From contig JAOQAI010000016.1 in NCBI GenBank assembly GCA_025963645.1, positions 124,001 through 188,000 of the forward strand: a stretch of 64,000 nucleotides of DNA, written 5' to 3'. The first letter of the stretch is position 1; each line of letters begins with the position of its first letter. The translations under genes and the position numbers were made by a program. A model generated the notes under the pieces. That model did no database searches, was not told the DNA's origin, and saw nothing but the letters and a program-made list of their open reading frames with translations. The DNA is from Flaviaestuariibacter sp. GTDB lineage: Bacteria > Bacteroidota > Bacteroidia > Chitinophagales > Chitinophagaceae. Below, one piece after another: positions 26,646-36,192 of the stretch.

Positions 26646-26673
26646 AAGCCCTTGCATAAGCAGGGGCTTTTTT
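26646..26673 (+). terminator. Intrinsic terminator
   Basis: Stem aagcccttgc with gcaggggctt (one G-T pair), short loop, followed by a run of T. It ends the small membrane protein transcript. Confidence 0.8.
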
Positions 26674-26731
26674 ATGAATAGCTGTAAGGCAATAGCTGGC
26701 AAACAACTATACACAAAACCCTTTTCTTCCT

Positions 26732-26739
26732 TACTTTTG
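26732..26739 (+). promoter_or_regulatory. Predicted -7 box of sucD
   Basis: TACTTTTG is a perfect match to the Bacteroidota -7 consensus TAnnTTTG, 20 bases before the sucD ATG. No clear -33 TTTG is present. Confidence 0.5.
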
Positions 26740-26759
26740 CCCAACTTTTAAAACACATT

Positions 26760-27647
26760 ATGAGCATTCTTGTAAATAAAGCTTCCCGGGTTCTCGTACA
26801 GGGTTTCACCGGTACCGAAGGCACCTTTCATGCGGCGCAAATGATCGAATACGGCACCAATGTAGTAGGCGGTGTAACTCCTAATAAAGGTGGAACGAAT
26901 CATCTGGACCGCCGTGTGTTTAACACCGTTGCAGAATGCGTAAAAGAAACCGGCGCCAATGTTTCTATCATATTTGTGCCGCCCGCTTTTGCTGCGGACG
27001 CTATTATGGAAGCGGCAGAAGCAGGAGTAGCATTAGTGGTTTGCATTACGGAAGGAATTCCAGTGCAGGACATGGTTCGGGTAAAGAATTTTCTTTTAGG
27101 AACAACCACCCGTTTGATCGGGCCAAACTGCCCGGGTGTTATAACAGCCGGCGAGTGTAAAGTGGGTATCATGCCAGGCTTCGTGTTCAAGCAAGGTCGT
27201 ATTGGCATTGTATCCAAATCCGGAACGCTCACCTATGAAGCTGCTGACCAGGTAGCCAAAGCTGGCTTGGGCATTTCAACAGCTGTAGGCATTGGCGGCG
27301 ACCCGATCATCGGAACCACCACGAAAGAAGCCATCGAACTTTTTATGAACGATCCCGAAACGGACGCTATCGTAATGATTGGTGAGATCGGTGGCGGCAT
27401 GGAAGCAGAAGCCGCCCGCTATATCCAATCTACCGGAAATAAAAAACCTGTAGTTGGCTTTATTGCGGGACAAACCGCACCTCCGGGACGCCGTATGGGT
27501 CATGCCGGAGCGATCGTTGGGGGTGCTGATGATACGGCTGCGGCAAAAATGAAGATCATGGAAGAATGCGGCATTCATGTGGTGCAAAGCCCTGCGGACA
27601 TTGGCAAAACAATGGCTTCCGTATTATCAAAATCATTACAATCTTAA
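26760..27647 (+). CDS. sucD: Succinate-CoA ligase (ADP-forming) alpha subunit
   Basis: A 295-residue subunit of the citric acid cycle enzyme that converts succinyl-CoA to succinate with formation of ATP or GTP. The CoA-binding Rossmann part shows [12 protein letters not shown] near the N-terminus; the phosphohistidine lies in [11 protein letters not shown] near residue 246. Length is standard. sucC is not adjacent, which is common in this phylum. The gene has its own -7 box and a strong terminator, so it is a single-gene unit. Confidence 0.97.
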   Translation: MSILVNKASRVLVQGFTGTEGTFHAAQMIEYGTNVVGGVTPNKGGTNHLDRRVFNTVAECVKETGANVSIIFVPPAFAADAIMEAAEAGVALVVCITEGIPVQDMVRVKNFLLGTTTRLIGPNCPGVITAGECKVGIMPGFVFKQGRIGIVSKSGTLTYEAADQVAKAGLGISTAVGIGGDPIIGTTTKEAIELFMNDPETDAIVMIGEIGGGMEAEAARYIQSTGNKKPVVGFIAGQTAPPGRRMGHAGAIVGGADDTAAAKMKIMEECGIHVVQSPADIGKTMASVLSKSLQS

Positions 27648-27687
27648 TAATAAAAAAGCCCTCAGTTTTGAGGGCTTTTTTATTATT
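27646..27687. terminator. Strong bidirectional terminator
   Basis: A long perfect stem (7 GC-rich pairs extended by A/T pairs on both sides), 4-base loop, between convergent sucD and the DUF4476 gene. Confidence 0.93.
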
Positions 27688-27691
27688 ACAT

Positions 27692-28414
27692 CTAACGATA
27701 ATCACGCACATACCGATCCAATTCATCCTTGCTGCTTTGGAACTGAAACACATCGTACAACTGGTAGTAAGACCGCTGATCCACCGTATTGCGGTAAGCC
27801 GCTTTTGCCAACTCCAGTTTATCGCTATCGGATGAAAAGATCGCTAACAACTGCCGCACTTGGCCTGTGGTAAAATAAGACCTTCCTGCCGCATCCTTAG
27901 CTGTGGTCATTTTAGCAGTGGCAAACCATTGCGATCGGATACGTTGCACCAGTGAACTAAATTCTGCTTCTGACATCGCGTGGTTGTATGCCTCATTACC
28001 ATAACCACCATTGCCCCGGTAATTTCCATTAGACCCATTGCTTCCCCTGTCATCCCAACTGCCGCGGTTTCCAATAGCTTGTTCGTCCACCAATGCTTTT
28101 CCAAAACGGTTGATCATTACGTCTACATCGTATGAAGGCTTTACATAGATCGTAGATGAATACAGAAGGTCGGCGCGGTTATTATTGTTGCGACCATTGC
28201 CGTTGCGTTTAGCTCTATAGACCTGGATGGTATGCTGCCCTGGCCGAATATTGTTTAAGACAACCGTGTTGTCATCACCGCTATAGCTACGGTTATCAAT
28301 AATAACCTGCACATTGCTTTTAGCAGCGAAGGTCACGGTAAGCCGTCCTTCATCATAAGCAAAGGCAGATGAGGCTACGGAAGTAGCGAGTAAAAATGTA
28401 AAAAGTGTTTTCAT
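27692..28414 (-). CDS. Secreted DUF4476 domain protein
   Basis: A 240-residue exported protein (signal peptide about 1-19, A-S-S-A-F-A). The N-terminal half is a PEGA-like beta domain (V-Q-V-I-I-D-N-R-S-Y, L-N-N-I-R-P-G-Q-H-T-I-Q-V-Y). A glycine/asparagine-rich linker spans about 115-140. The C-terminal helical DUF4476 domain starts at A-M-S-E-A-E-F and includes F-T-T-G-Q-V-R-Q-L-L-A-I-F-S-S-D-S-D-K-L-E and Y-Q-L-Y-D-V-F. Function unknown; this domain is common in Bacteroidota secreted proteins. The next upstream gene, the alpha-2-macroglobulin gene, is divergent. Confidence 0.88.
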   Translation of the reverse strand: MKTLFTFLLATSVASSAFAYDEGRLTVTFAAKSNVQVIIDNRSYSGDDNTVVLNNIRPGQHTIQVYRAKRNGNGRNNNNRADLLYSSTIYVKPSYDVDVMINRFGKALVDEQAIGNRGSWDDRGSNGSNGNYRGNGGYGNEAYNHAMSEAEFSSLVQRIRSQWFATAKMTTAKDAAGRSYFTTGQVRQLLAIFSSDSDKLELAKAAYRNTVDQRSYYQLYDVFQFQSSKDELDRYVRDYR

Positions 28415-28563
28415 AATTTAATTTCTCCTTGCCCGTATGATGCTCTGCTGTAAGCAATGTTTATTCAACTGACTTTAAACAAAAGTTAAAGGCTTTACAG
28501 ACGGTTGACCCAGTACGTGTGTAATTCTTTATGTTCGTGCATCTGTATTTCAATTCCGCTATT

Positions 28564-31500
28564 ATGAAGTATGCCCTCTTGTTTTCTCTATTTACTTTAA
28601 GCTTTCTGTGTACATACAATGCAACCGCACAAAAAACCGATGCGTATGAAAAACAATGGAGCAGGGCGGATAGTCTTATTACGCAGAAAAACCTTCCCAA
28701 ATCTGCCCTGCAGGTTGTGACCGACATCTATAACAGCGCTAAGAAAGCCGGCAATGAACCACAACTAATTAAAGCATTGGTTTATAAGGCGGCCCTGCAA
28801 CAAGAGAACCGCGAAGAAAATACGTTAGCTGCTATCGGGGAATTTGAAAAAGAGATAACAACCGCCAAAGGTCCAGCCGCGGCTATTCTTCAAAACATCA
28901 CAGCAAGCCTATACCGGAATTATTTACAACAGTTCCGTTGGAAATTATATGATCGCACGACCACAATAAATGTGGTAAAAAATGATCCGTCCACCTGGGG
29001 CTTAGAAGATTTTCATCAGAAGATAACCTCTCTTTACCTGCAATCCCTAAAAGATGCCAGCCGGTTAAAATCCACTTCCTTAGAAAGTTTCGAAGCAATT
29101 ATTAAGAAAGGCAACAGGCGGCTTCTGCGGCCTACTTTGTACGATCTGTTAGCTCATGAAGCGCTCGATTATTTTAAAAGTGGAGAACGGGATATTAAGA
29201 AAGCGGCTTACGCATTTGAGATTTCGCAAAGTGAAGCTTTTGCACCAGCTGCTCAATTTGCCCGAGCTTCTTTTGCTACAAAAGATTCATTCTCCCTGCA
29301 ACATAAAGCCTTGCTCCTTTTTCAAGACCTTATACAATTTCATCTTGATGATGCACAAAAGGATGCCTTGATTGATGTGGACATTGAGCGCTTGCAGTAT
29401 GTATACCACCATTCTGTTGCGGAAGACAAAGAAGAAGCCTACCGGGCTGCTTTACAACAACTATACGATCAGCATGGCAAACAGGCTGCACAAGCCGGTT
29501 ATTTGCTGGCCAGCTACTATAATAACGTAGCAAACGGCTATCAACCTTATGGTGATACTACAGGGCGGTTCGTGAGGATAAAAGCGCAAGAAATATTACT
29601 CTCTATTGTGGCGGATAGTGCTACTAAAAGTGAAGGCTGGGCGAACAGTTATAACCTGCTAAACCAGATCACACAGCCCCAGCTTTCCTTTACGGTGGAA
29701 AAAGTAAATATCCCCCAACAACCTTTCCGGGCCTTGGTAAAGTATAAGAATATCAACTCCGCACATTTGCGGTTGTTGCCTGCTGATGAATCTCTAAAAA
29801 AGATATTTACCTATTCATCTCCGGCCAATTGGGAAACCGTCCTAGAAAGAACCCCTTTACGACAATGGAGCCAGCGCTTACCTGCCGCTACCGATCTGCA
29901 GGAACATAATGCAGAGATAAAAATTGCTGCCCTGCCTGCAGGCGAATATATTTTACTGATCGCTTCCGATTCGCTTTTTTCCGAAAACGCTAACCTCTTG
30001 GGCGCCCAAGCGTTTCAGGTGTCCCCTATTAGTTTCATCACCCAAAATGAGAACATTTTTGTATTAAACCGTGAAACGGGCCAACCGTTAAATAAAGCAA
30101 CCGTTGCTGTATTCACACAGGAATACAATTATAAAACTTCAAAAAATGTAAAAGTGAAATGGGGCTCTTACCGGGCAGATGCAACTGGTTATGTGCAAAT
30201 AGAAAGAAACAAAAAAGGAAACTTACCCTATAACTATTTGCTGGAAATAGAACATGGCAAAGACCGGCTTGAAATGGATGAACAAATCTATCATTACCAA
30301 CGCTATGATGCAAATGAGGAAGAGGACGATTCAATAATAAAGTTTCATTTTTTTACGGACCGCTCTATTTACCGCCCCGGGCAGACTGTTTATTTCAAGG
30401 CAATCGTATTGACCAAAAGCAGGGGGGAAACGGGTATTGCTACCAATTACAAAAGCAAGCTTTTCCTGGAAAATGCCAACCAAGAAGACATTGACTCATT
30501 ACAGTTCACAACAAATGAATATGGATCAGTCAGTGGAAAATTCATGCTACCGCAAAATGGCTTGAATGGTAATTTCCGCATTTACGAGGAGGAAGATGAC
30601 CAGGCCGTTAGTTTTTCGGTGGAGGAATATAAACGCCCTAAGTTTTATATTGAATTTGAAAAGCTAAAAGGGAGTTACAAAGCAGGTGACAGCATTGCAC
30701 TGCCGGGAGTGGCTAAAAGCTACGCGGGGAACGTAGTGGATGGCGCGAAAGTAGCCTATCGTATTATTCGTAAGCCCCGGTTTATTTATTCCTGGAGATG
30801 GAGAATGCCGCAAACCGCTTCCATGGAGATAGGGCATGGCGAAACAACTACTGACAGAAAAGGGTCTTTTACGATCACATTTTTGGCGATACCGGATAAG
30901 GCAATTAACCGTGACCTGGAACCGTTTTTTGATTATGAAGTGCATGCAGATGTGACCGATATTAATGGTGAAACGCGGTCTGGTGTTCAAACGGTTTCGG
31001 CAGGCTACAAATCGTTATTGCTTCACGTTTCCTTACCTGCCAAGCTGCCTGTAGATAGCAGCTTGCGATCCCTCATTATACAAACAAAAAATAGTGCCGG
31101 TGAAGCGCTGCCTGCTGCTGTACAAGTACGGGTATCGAAATTGACAGCAGAACCACGGCTTATACGGAAACGCTATTGGCAACGCCCTGACCAGTTCGTC
31201 ATGACGAAAGAGGAATATGTCAGGCACTTCCCGCACGATGAATATGATAGCGAAACCGATTATAAAACCTGGGCAAAAACATTGGTTCTGGATGAAAGAG
31301 ATTCTGCTAATAAAGCGGGCAATTTTCCCTTTAAAAGTGCTTCCAAACTGGCGCCGGGCTTTTATGAAGTTGAAGTGACAAGTGTAAGTACGAATGGAGA
31401 AACCGTAAAGGACATCAAATACACAGAATTATATGAGCCGAATGCCGCAGGCTTCTCCCGTGCTGAGTATTTATGGTCCAATAATATTTCGCCAATACTT

Positions 31501-34500
31501 GAACCAGGACAGGCTGCTACGGTTCAAATAAGCACTGCTGCCGATAACGTTTTCTTGATCAGCCAGGTGGAAAAAGGCTCACGACAAAACGCTAAATCTA
31601 AAAAGCTGGCACCGCTACAGTTTCACCACTTAGATAAAGAGCAAAAGTCTTTTACCTATGCTGCAACAGAAGAAGATCGGGGTGGATTCGGAGTCGGTTT
31701 CTTTTTCGTAAAGCATAACCGGGTGCATCAAACCAGTGGGATAATCAATGTACCCTGGACGAATAAAGACTTGTCTATTGCTTATACCACCTACCGTGAT
31801 AAAACACAACCAGGCAGCGAAGAAAAGTGGAGTGTGAAAATCACCGGCAACAAGGGCACAGAGGCTTCCGCCGAAATGTTGGCTAGCATGTATGATGCTT
31901 CCCTGGATCAATTTAAACCACATGCTTGGGAAACGCCGCAGCTGTGGCCATATTACAGTTTATCGCTACCATTATGGGGAGGGGATGCAAATTTTAATTA
32001 TAAATCGTCGCTCCTGAAAAGGAACACCAGCGCTGGCAATAAATATTATAGTAAACAATATAATCAATTGTTGAGGCCTCATTATTTGATTAATGAGTTG
32101 CGGAACAAATATTGGGAACAGCGATCCCGTAAGGATAGAGAATTAGCTGCACAGGTGATTGCTAGTGCATCACCGGAACACTTACAGGAAGTAGTAGTTA
32201 CGGCAGTTGGTGTAAAAAGGCAATCAAAAGAATTGGGTTATTCTACTTCTGTACTTTCAGGAAAGGTCTCAGGCCTAACAGTACAAAATGATGCGGCTGA
32301 TGCAAGTATCAGATTAAGAGGAGCTCGATCTGGTAATTCAAACGCTATTCTTATAGTTGATGGAGTCCGTAAACCAATGACGGAAATGGATGGAATTGCA
32401 CCCGAAAGCATTCTTACTATTTCAGTTTTAAAATCTGAAGAAGCAACCGCTTTGTACGGAGCAGAAGCCGCAAACGGCGCCATCATTATTACCACAAAAG
32501 ACGGTTATAAAAAGCAGCCGCAAAGTCTCCAAATCCGTAAGAATTTCAATGAAACCGCTTTCTTCTTCCCTGACCTTCGCACGGACAGTCTAGGCAATAT
32601 CTCTTTCTCCTTCACTACACCGGAAGCGCTAACCCGCTGGAAGCTGCAAACGGTGGCGCACACAAAAGAACTTGCCTTTGGAGTTGCCTCTAAAGAGATC
32701 ATCACTCAAAAAGAATTGATGGTGCAGCCATCCGCACCACGCTTTCTTCGCCAGGGAGACCACCTGGAGTTCACTACAAAGATTGTAAACCTTTCTGGCA
32801 AAGAGTTGACCGGACAGGCACAACTGGAATTGATCGATGCAGTCACTGGTCAATCGGTTGACGGCTGGTTTCAGAATATTTTCCCGAATCAATATTTTAC
32901 AGTAGCTGCCGGGCAAAGCGAAGTGGTAAAATTTCCTATGGAAGTCCCTTATTTGTTCAATAGTTCGCTTACCTGGCGGGTAGTGGCCAGGGCAGATGCT
33001 TTTAGTGATGGCGAAGAAAGCACTATCCCGGTGTTAAGCAATAAGATATTGGTTACGGAAACATTGCCGATTTGGATGAATGGAAGTGGCAGCAAAAACT
33101 TTGTATTTACCAAATTAACAAAAGCGGATAGCAGCGAAAGCCTGCAACATAAATCGCTAACGGTAGAATACACTTCCAACCCCGCCTGGCTGGCGGTGCA
33201 GGCATTGCCTTACTTGATGGAGTATCCTTATGAGTGCGCAGAGCAAACCTGGAATCGTTTTTATGCAAATGCCCTGGCTACAAAGATCATCAACAGCAGT
33301 CCGCGTATCAAGTCCATTTTTAATAGCTGGAAAGTAGCAGATACAGCTGCCTTGTTATCATCCCTTCAAAAGAATGGCGAGTTAAAGTCCGCCCTGCTGG
33401 AAGAAACACCATGGGTGCTGGAAGCTAAGAGCGAAGCGGCTCAGAAGCAAAACCTGGCCTTGCTATTTGATGCTGCGAGAATGAGTAATGAACTACGATC
33501 CAACCTGGAAACCCTGAAAGGTCTGCAAAGTTCAAATGGCGGCTTTGTTTGGTTCAAAGGCGGTCCGGATGATCGTTATATCACGCAATATATTGTTACA
33601 GGAATGGGGCGCCTCCGAAAATTGGGCGCCCTTACTCCTGCTATGCAAAAAGATATGGCAGGCATCTTAACGCCTGCCCTTCGCTATTTGGATGGCAAGC
33701 TGAAAGAAGATTATGAGAGACTCGTCCAGCACAAAGTCGATTTAAAAAAAGAACAGCTTAGTGCTACACAGATCCAATACCTGTATATGCGCAGCCATTT
33801 TATCGACCAGGATATTCCCGCAGCTACAAAAAAAGCTTACGACTACTATCGTTCCCAAGCGCAACTATTTTGGATGAGCCAAAACAAGTATCTGCAAGGC
33901 ATGACAGCGCTGGCACTACATCGTACGGGTGATAATGAAACGCCTGCAGCTATACTTCGTTCACTAAAAGAAACAGCTATCACTTCGGAAGAGGTGGGCA
34001 TGTATTGGAAGGATAATTCTTTTGGGAGAAGTTGGTTCTGGTACCACGCCCCTATTGAGACACAGGCATCACTAATAGAAGCATTCAGCGAGATCAGTAA
34101 GGATAACAGCACAATAAACGCCTTAAAAACATGGCTTGTTAAAAACAAGCAAACAAATAACTGGCGTACCACAAAAGCCACTGCCGATGCTTGTTACGCC
34201 TTGTTATTACAAGGAACGGATTGGATAGCTAACGATGCCAAAGTACAGATCAAGTTAGGCAACCTTACGATCAATAGCACAGACTCAAAAACAGAAGAAG
34301 GAACAGGCTATTTCAAGAAGGTCATTGAAGGGGATAAAATCAATCCTGCAATGGGAACTATTTCAGTAACCGTTCAACCGACAACCCTGTCAACGGCTCA
34401 ACGGCTCCACTCTCCTTCTTACGGTGCTGTTTATTGGCAATATTTCGAGGAGATGAATAATATTACTGCAGCGGCTACACCCCTGGTATTGAACAAAAAA

Positions 34501-34899
34501 CTTTTCCTGGAAAAAAACAGCGACCGCGGGCCAGTATTAACTCCTGTAGAAGAAGGTATGGCTTTGCATGTTGGCGACAAGCTGATGGTGCGTATTGAAC
34601 TTAAGGTGGATCGCGATATGGAATATGTTCATCTTAAAGACCTGCGGGCATCTGGCTTGGAACCGGTAAATGTATTAAGCGGCTATAAATGGCAGGGCGG
34701 AGCAGGTTATTATGAAAGCACCAGGGATGCCAGTAACAACTTTTTCTTTGATCGCCTGACCAAGGGCACCTATGTATTTGAATACCCATTATTCGTAACC
34801 CACACCGGCACTTTTAGCAATGGCATCACCACTATTCAAAGTATGTATGCACCAGAGTTTACGGCGCATAGCGAGGGAGTAAAAATTACAGTAGAGTAA
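28564..34899 (+). CDS. Alpha-2-macroglobulin family protein with internal TonB-plug-like segment
   Basis: About 2111 residues from the ATG at 28564, which starts a signal peptide (M-K-Y-A-L-L-F to N-A-T-A-Q). The N-terminal third is helical, then MG1/MG2-like beta domains appear (F-T-D-R-S-I-Y-R-P-G-Q-T-V-Y-F-K near 600). At about residues 1205-1317 lies a segment like the plug of SusC-type receptors: L-Q-E-V-V-V-T-A, S-G-K-V-S-G-L-T-V, I-R-L-R-G, I-L-I-V-D-G-V and G-A-I-I-I-T-T-K. Next come the A2M core and the thioester region with C-A-E-Q near 1560, so a functional thioester is likely. These proteins are thought to trap proteases or to stabilise envelope structures. No beta barrel follows the plug-like part. 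Confidence 0.88.
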   Translation: MKYALLFSLFTLSFLCTYNATAQKTDAYEKQWSRADSLITQKNLPKSALQVVTDIYNSAKKAGNEPQLIKALVYKAALQQENREENTLAAIGEFEKEITTAKGPAAAILQNITASLYRNYLQQFRWKLYDRTTTINVVKNDPSTWGLEDFHQKITSLYLQSLKDASRLKSTSLESFEAIIKKGNRRLLRPTLYDLLAHEALDYFKSGERDIKKAAYAFEISQSEAFAPAAQFARASFATKDSFSLQHKALLLFQDLIQFHLDDAQKDALIDVDIERLQYVYHHSVAEDKEEAYRAALQQLYDQHGKQAAQAGYLLASYYNNVANGYQPYGDTTGRFVRIKAQEILLSIVADSATKSEGWANSYNLLNQITQPQLSFTVEKVNIPQQPFRALVKYKNINSAHLRLLPADESLKKIFTYSSPANWETVLERTPLRQWSQRLPAATDLQEHNAEIKIAALPAGEYILLIASDSLFSENANLLGAQAFQVSPISFITQNENIFVLNRETGQPLNKATVAVFTQEYNYKTSKNVKVKWGSYRADATGYVQIERNKKGNLPYNYLLEIEHGKDRLEMDEQIYHYQRYDANEEEDDSIIKFHFFTDRSIYRPGQTVYFKAIVLTKSRGETGIATNYKSKLFLENANQEDIDSLQFTTNEYGSVSGKFMLPQNGLNGNFRIYEEEDDQAVSFSVEEYKRPKFYIEFEKLKGSYKAGDSIALPGVAKSYAGNVVDGAKVAYRIIRKPRFIYSWRWRMPQTASMEIGHGETTTDRKGSFTITFLAIPDKAINRDLEPFFDYEVHADVTDINGETRSGVQTVSAGYKSLLLHVSLPAKLPVDSSLRSLIIQTKNSAGEALPAAVQVRVSKLTAEPRLIRKRYWQRPDQFVMTKEEYVRHFPHDEYDSETDYKTWAKTLVLDERDSANKAGNFPFKSASKLAPGFYEVEVTSVSTNGETVKDIKYTELYEPNAAGFSRAEYLWSNNISPILEPGQAATVQISTAADNVFLISQVEKGSRQNAKSKKLAPLQFHHLDKEQKSFTYAATEEDRGGFGVGFFFVKHNRVHQTSGIINVPWTNKDLSIAYTTYRDKTQPGSEEKWSVKITGNKGTEASAEMLASMYDASLDQFKPHAWETPQLWPYYSLSLPLWGGDANFNYKSSLLKRNTSAGNKYYSKQYNQLLRPHYLINELRNKYWEQRSRKDRELAAQVIASASPEHLQEVVVTAVGVKRQSKELGYSTSVLSGKVSGLTVQNDAADASIRLRGARSGNSNAILIVDGVRKPMTEMDGIAPESILTISVLKSEEATALYGAEAANGAIIITTKDGYKKQPQSLQIRKNFNETAFFFPDLRTDSLGNISFSFTTPEALTRWKLQTVAHTKELAFGVASKEIITQKELMVQPSAPRFLRQGDHLEFTTKIVNLSGKELTGQAQLELIDAVTGQSVDGWFQNIFPNQYFTVAAGQSEVVKFPMEVPYLFNSSLTWRVVARADAFSDGEESTIPVLSNKILVTETLPIWMNGSGSKNFVFTKLTKADSSESLQHKSLTVEYTSNPAWLAVQALPYLMEYPYECAEQTWNRFYANALATKIINSSPRIKSIFNSWKVADTAALLSSLQKNGELKSALLEETPWVLEAKSEAAQKQNLALLFDAARMSNELRSNLETLKGLQSSNGGFVWFKGGPDDRYITQYIVTGMGRLRKLGALTPAMQKDMAGILTPALRYLDGKLKEDYERLVQHKVDLKKEQLSATQIQYLYMRSHFIDQDIPAATKKAYDYYRSQAQLFWMSQNKYLQGMTALALHRTGDNETPAAILRSLKETAITSEEVGMYWKDNSFGRSWFWYHAPIETQASLIEAFSEISKDNSTINALKTWLVKNKQTNNWRTTKATADACYALLLQGTDWIANDAKVQIKLGNLTINSTDSKTEEGTGYFKKVIEGDKINPAMGTISVTVQPTTLSTAQRLHSPSYGAVYWQYFEEMNNITAAATPLVLNKKLFLEKNSDRGPVLTPVEEGMALHVGDKLMVRIELKVDRDMEYVHLKDLRASGLEPVNVLSGYKWQGGAGYYESTRDASNNFFFDRLTKGTYVFEYPLFVTHTGTFSNGITTIQSMYAPEFTAHSEGVKITVE

Positions 34900-34967
34900 T
34901 CTTCGCGTTACGAAGAGGGAACTCCCACTGCACAGACCCCTATAGTGCAGTTGGTATAAGGGAATAT

Positions 34968-35000
34968 AAAAGCACTGACAGTTTTAGTGTCAGTGCTTTT
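34968..35000 (+). terminator. Intrinsic terminator
   Basis: A perfect 13-bp stem (aaaagcactgaca with its complement), 7-base loop and a T-rich tail, 68 bases after the alpha-2-macroglobulin stop. Confidence 0.9.
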
Positions 35001-35081
35001 ATTGTATCATCGAAAAGCTGGCCTTTGTGCGTAGAAGCTCCTCTCCTTTAGAAGCGGCGGGGTGAGGTGTATCTTCGCGCT

Positions 35082-36143
35082 ATGCAAGTGGATGTGCTCA
35101 TTATTGGTCAGGGCATTTGTGGCACCATGCTTTCCTGGTTTCTACATAAGGAAGGCAAAAGCTTTGCCCTTATCGACAATGCCAATCCAATGACTTCATC
35201 GAAAGTGGCAGCAGGCATTATTAACCCGGTTACGGGTAGGCGTTATGTTACCACCTGGATGATTGAGGATGTAATGCCTTTTGCAAAAGGAGTTTATGAA
35301 GAGATAAGCTCCTATTTAGACACTACACTCATACAACCCAAAAGCGTGATTGACTTCTTTCCATCACCTCAAATGCTAAATGCGATTGTAGAGCGGGTGA
35401 AAGAAGATGACACCTACCTGCACCCCTTTCCAGATCAAAATCACTTCAACCAATATTTCAATTATGATTTTGGTTGTGGCGAAATCAAGCCCGCGTACAT
35501 TGTTCACTTTGCTTCATTACTTACCACATGGCGAAAGATTTTGATAGAGAAAAAAGTCCTGTTAGAGCGGGATTTCCTTTTGCAGGAATTAGAAGTGAAT
35601 ATAGATAGCGTACAGTATAACGATATAAAAGCAGCCAAGATTGTTTTTTGCGAAGGCATTATTGGAACCGAAAATCCGTGGTTTAACCTTCTCCCCTTCG
35701 CACCGAATAAAGGCGAAGCTCTTATCATCGAATGCGAAGGCTTAACCAACGAACACATCTTCAAGCGCGGTCTTACACTCGCACCTTTGTCCACGCCGCA
35801 CTATTTTTGGGTGGGCTCTAATTATCAATGGGAATTCAGTGATGACCAGCCTTCCGAGGCATTTTATAAAAGCACTACGCAGCATTTAACTAACTGGCTT
35901 AGGAAACCATATAAAGTTTTGGAACATAAAGCGGCCATCCGACCAGCGACGTTAGAGCGACGTCCCTTTGTTGGCTTTCATCCGTATTTTCCAAACATCG
36001 GTATACTAAACGGCATGGGTACAAAAGGCGCTTCGCTGGCGCCTTATTTTGCTAATCAACTAGCGCAGCATATCGTTCATGGATTGCCAATTGCAGCTGA
36101 TGCAGATGTAAAGCGGTTTAGCCGGATTCTTAGTCGGCAATAG
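35082..36143 (+). CDS. FAD-dependent oxidoreductase (DAO type)
   Basis: About 353 residues from M-Q-V-D-V-L-I-I-G-Q-G-I-C-G; five codons upstream are open from a GTG but less likely. The dinucleotide-binding motif G-Q-G-I-C-G lies at about 9-14, and a C-terminal G-I-L-N-G-M-G-T-K-G-A-S binds the flavin, as in D-amino-acid oxidase/glycine oxidase relatives. An R-P-A-T-L-E-R-R-P-F-V-G motif sits before it. The substrate is probably an amine or amino acid. A TATCTTCG box a few bases upstream of the ATG may be the -7 element, implying a very short leader. Confidence 0.88.
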   Translation: MQVDVLIIGQGICGTMLSWFLHKEGKSFALIDNANPMTSSKVAAGIINPVTGRRYVTTWMIEDVMPFAKGVYEEISSYLDTTLIQPKSVIDFFPSPQMLNAIVERVKEDDTYLHPFPDQNHFNQYFNYDFGCGEIKPAYIVHFASLLTTWRKILIEKKVLLERDFLLQELEVNIDSVQYNDIKAAKIVFCEGIIGTENPWFNLLPFAPNKGEALIIECEGLTNEHIFKRGLTLAPLSTPHYFWVGSNYQWEFSDDQPSEAFYKSTTQHLTNWLRKPYKVLEHKAAIRPATLERRPFVGFHPYFPNIGILNGMGTKGASLAPYFANQLAQHIVHGLPIAADADVKRFSRILSRQ

Positions 36144-36158
36144 TTGCTGATATAATTA

Positions 36159-36187
36159 AAAACGCCACCAGATATTAATGGCGTTTT
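36159..36187. terminator. Bidirectional intrinsic terminator
   Basis: A 9-bp stem (aaaacgcca with tggcgtttt) and an 11-base loop between the convergent oxidoreductase and DUF5916 genes. Confidence 0.85.
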
Positions 36188-36192
36188 ATATT

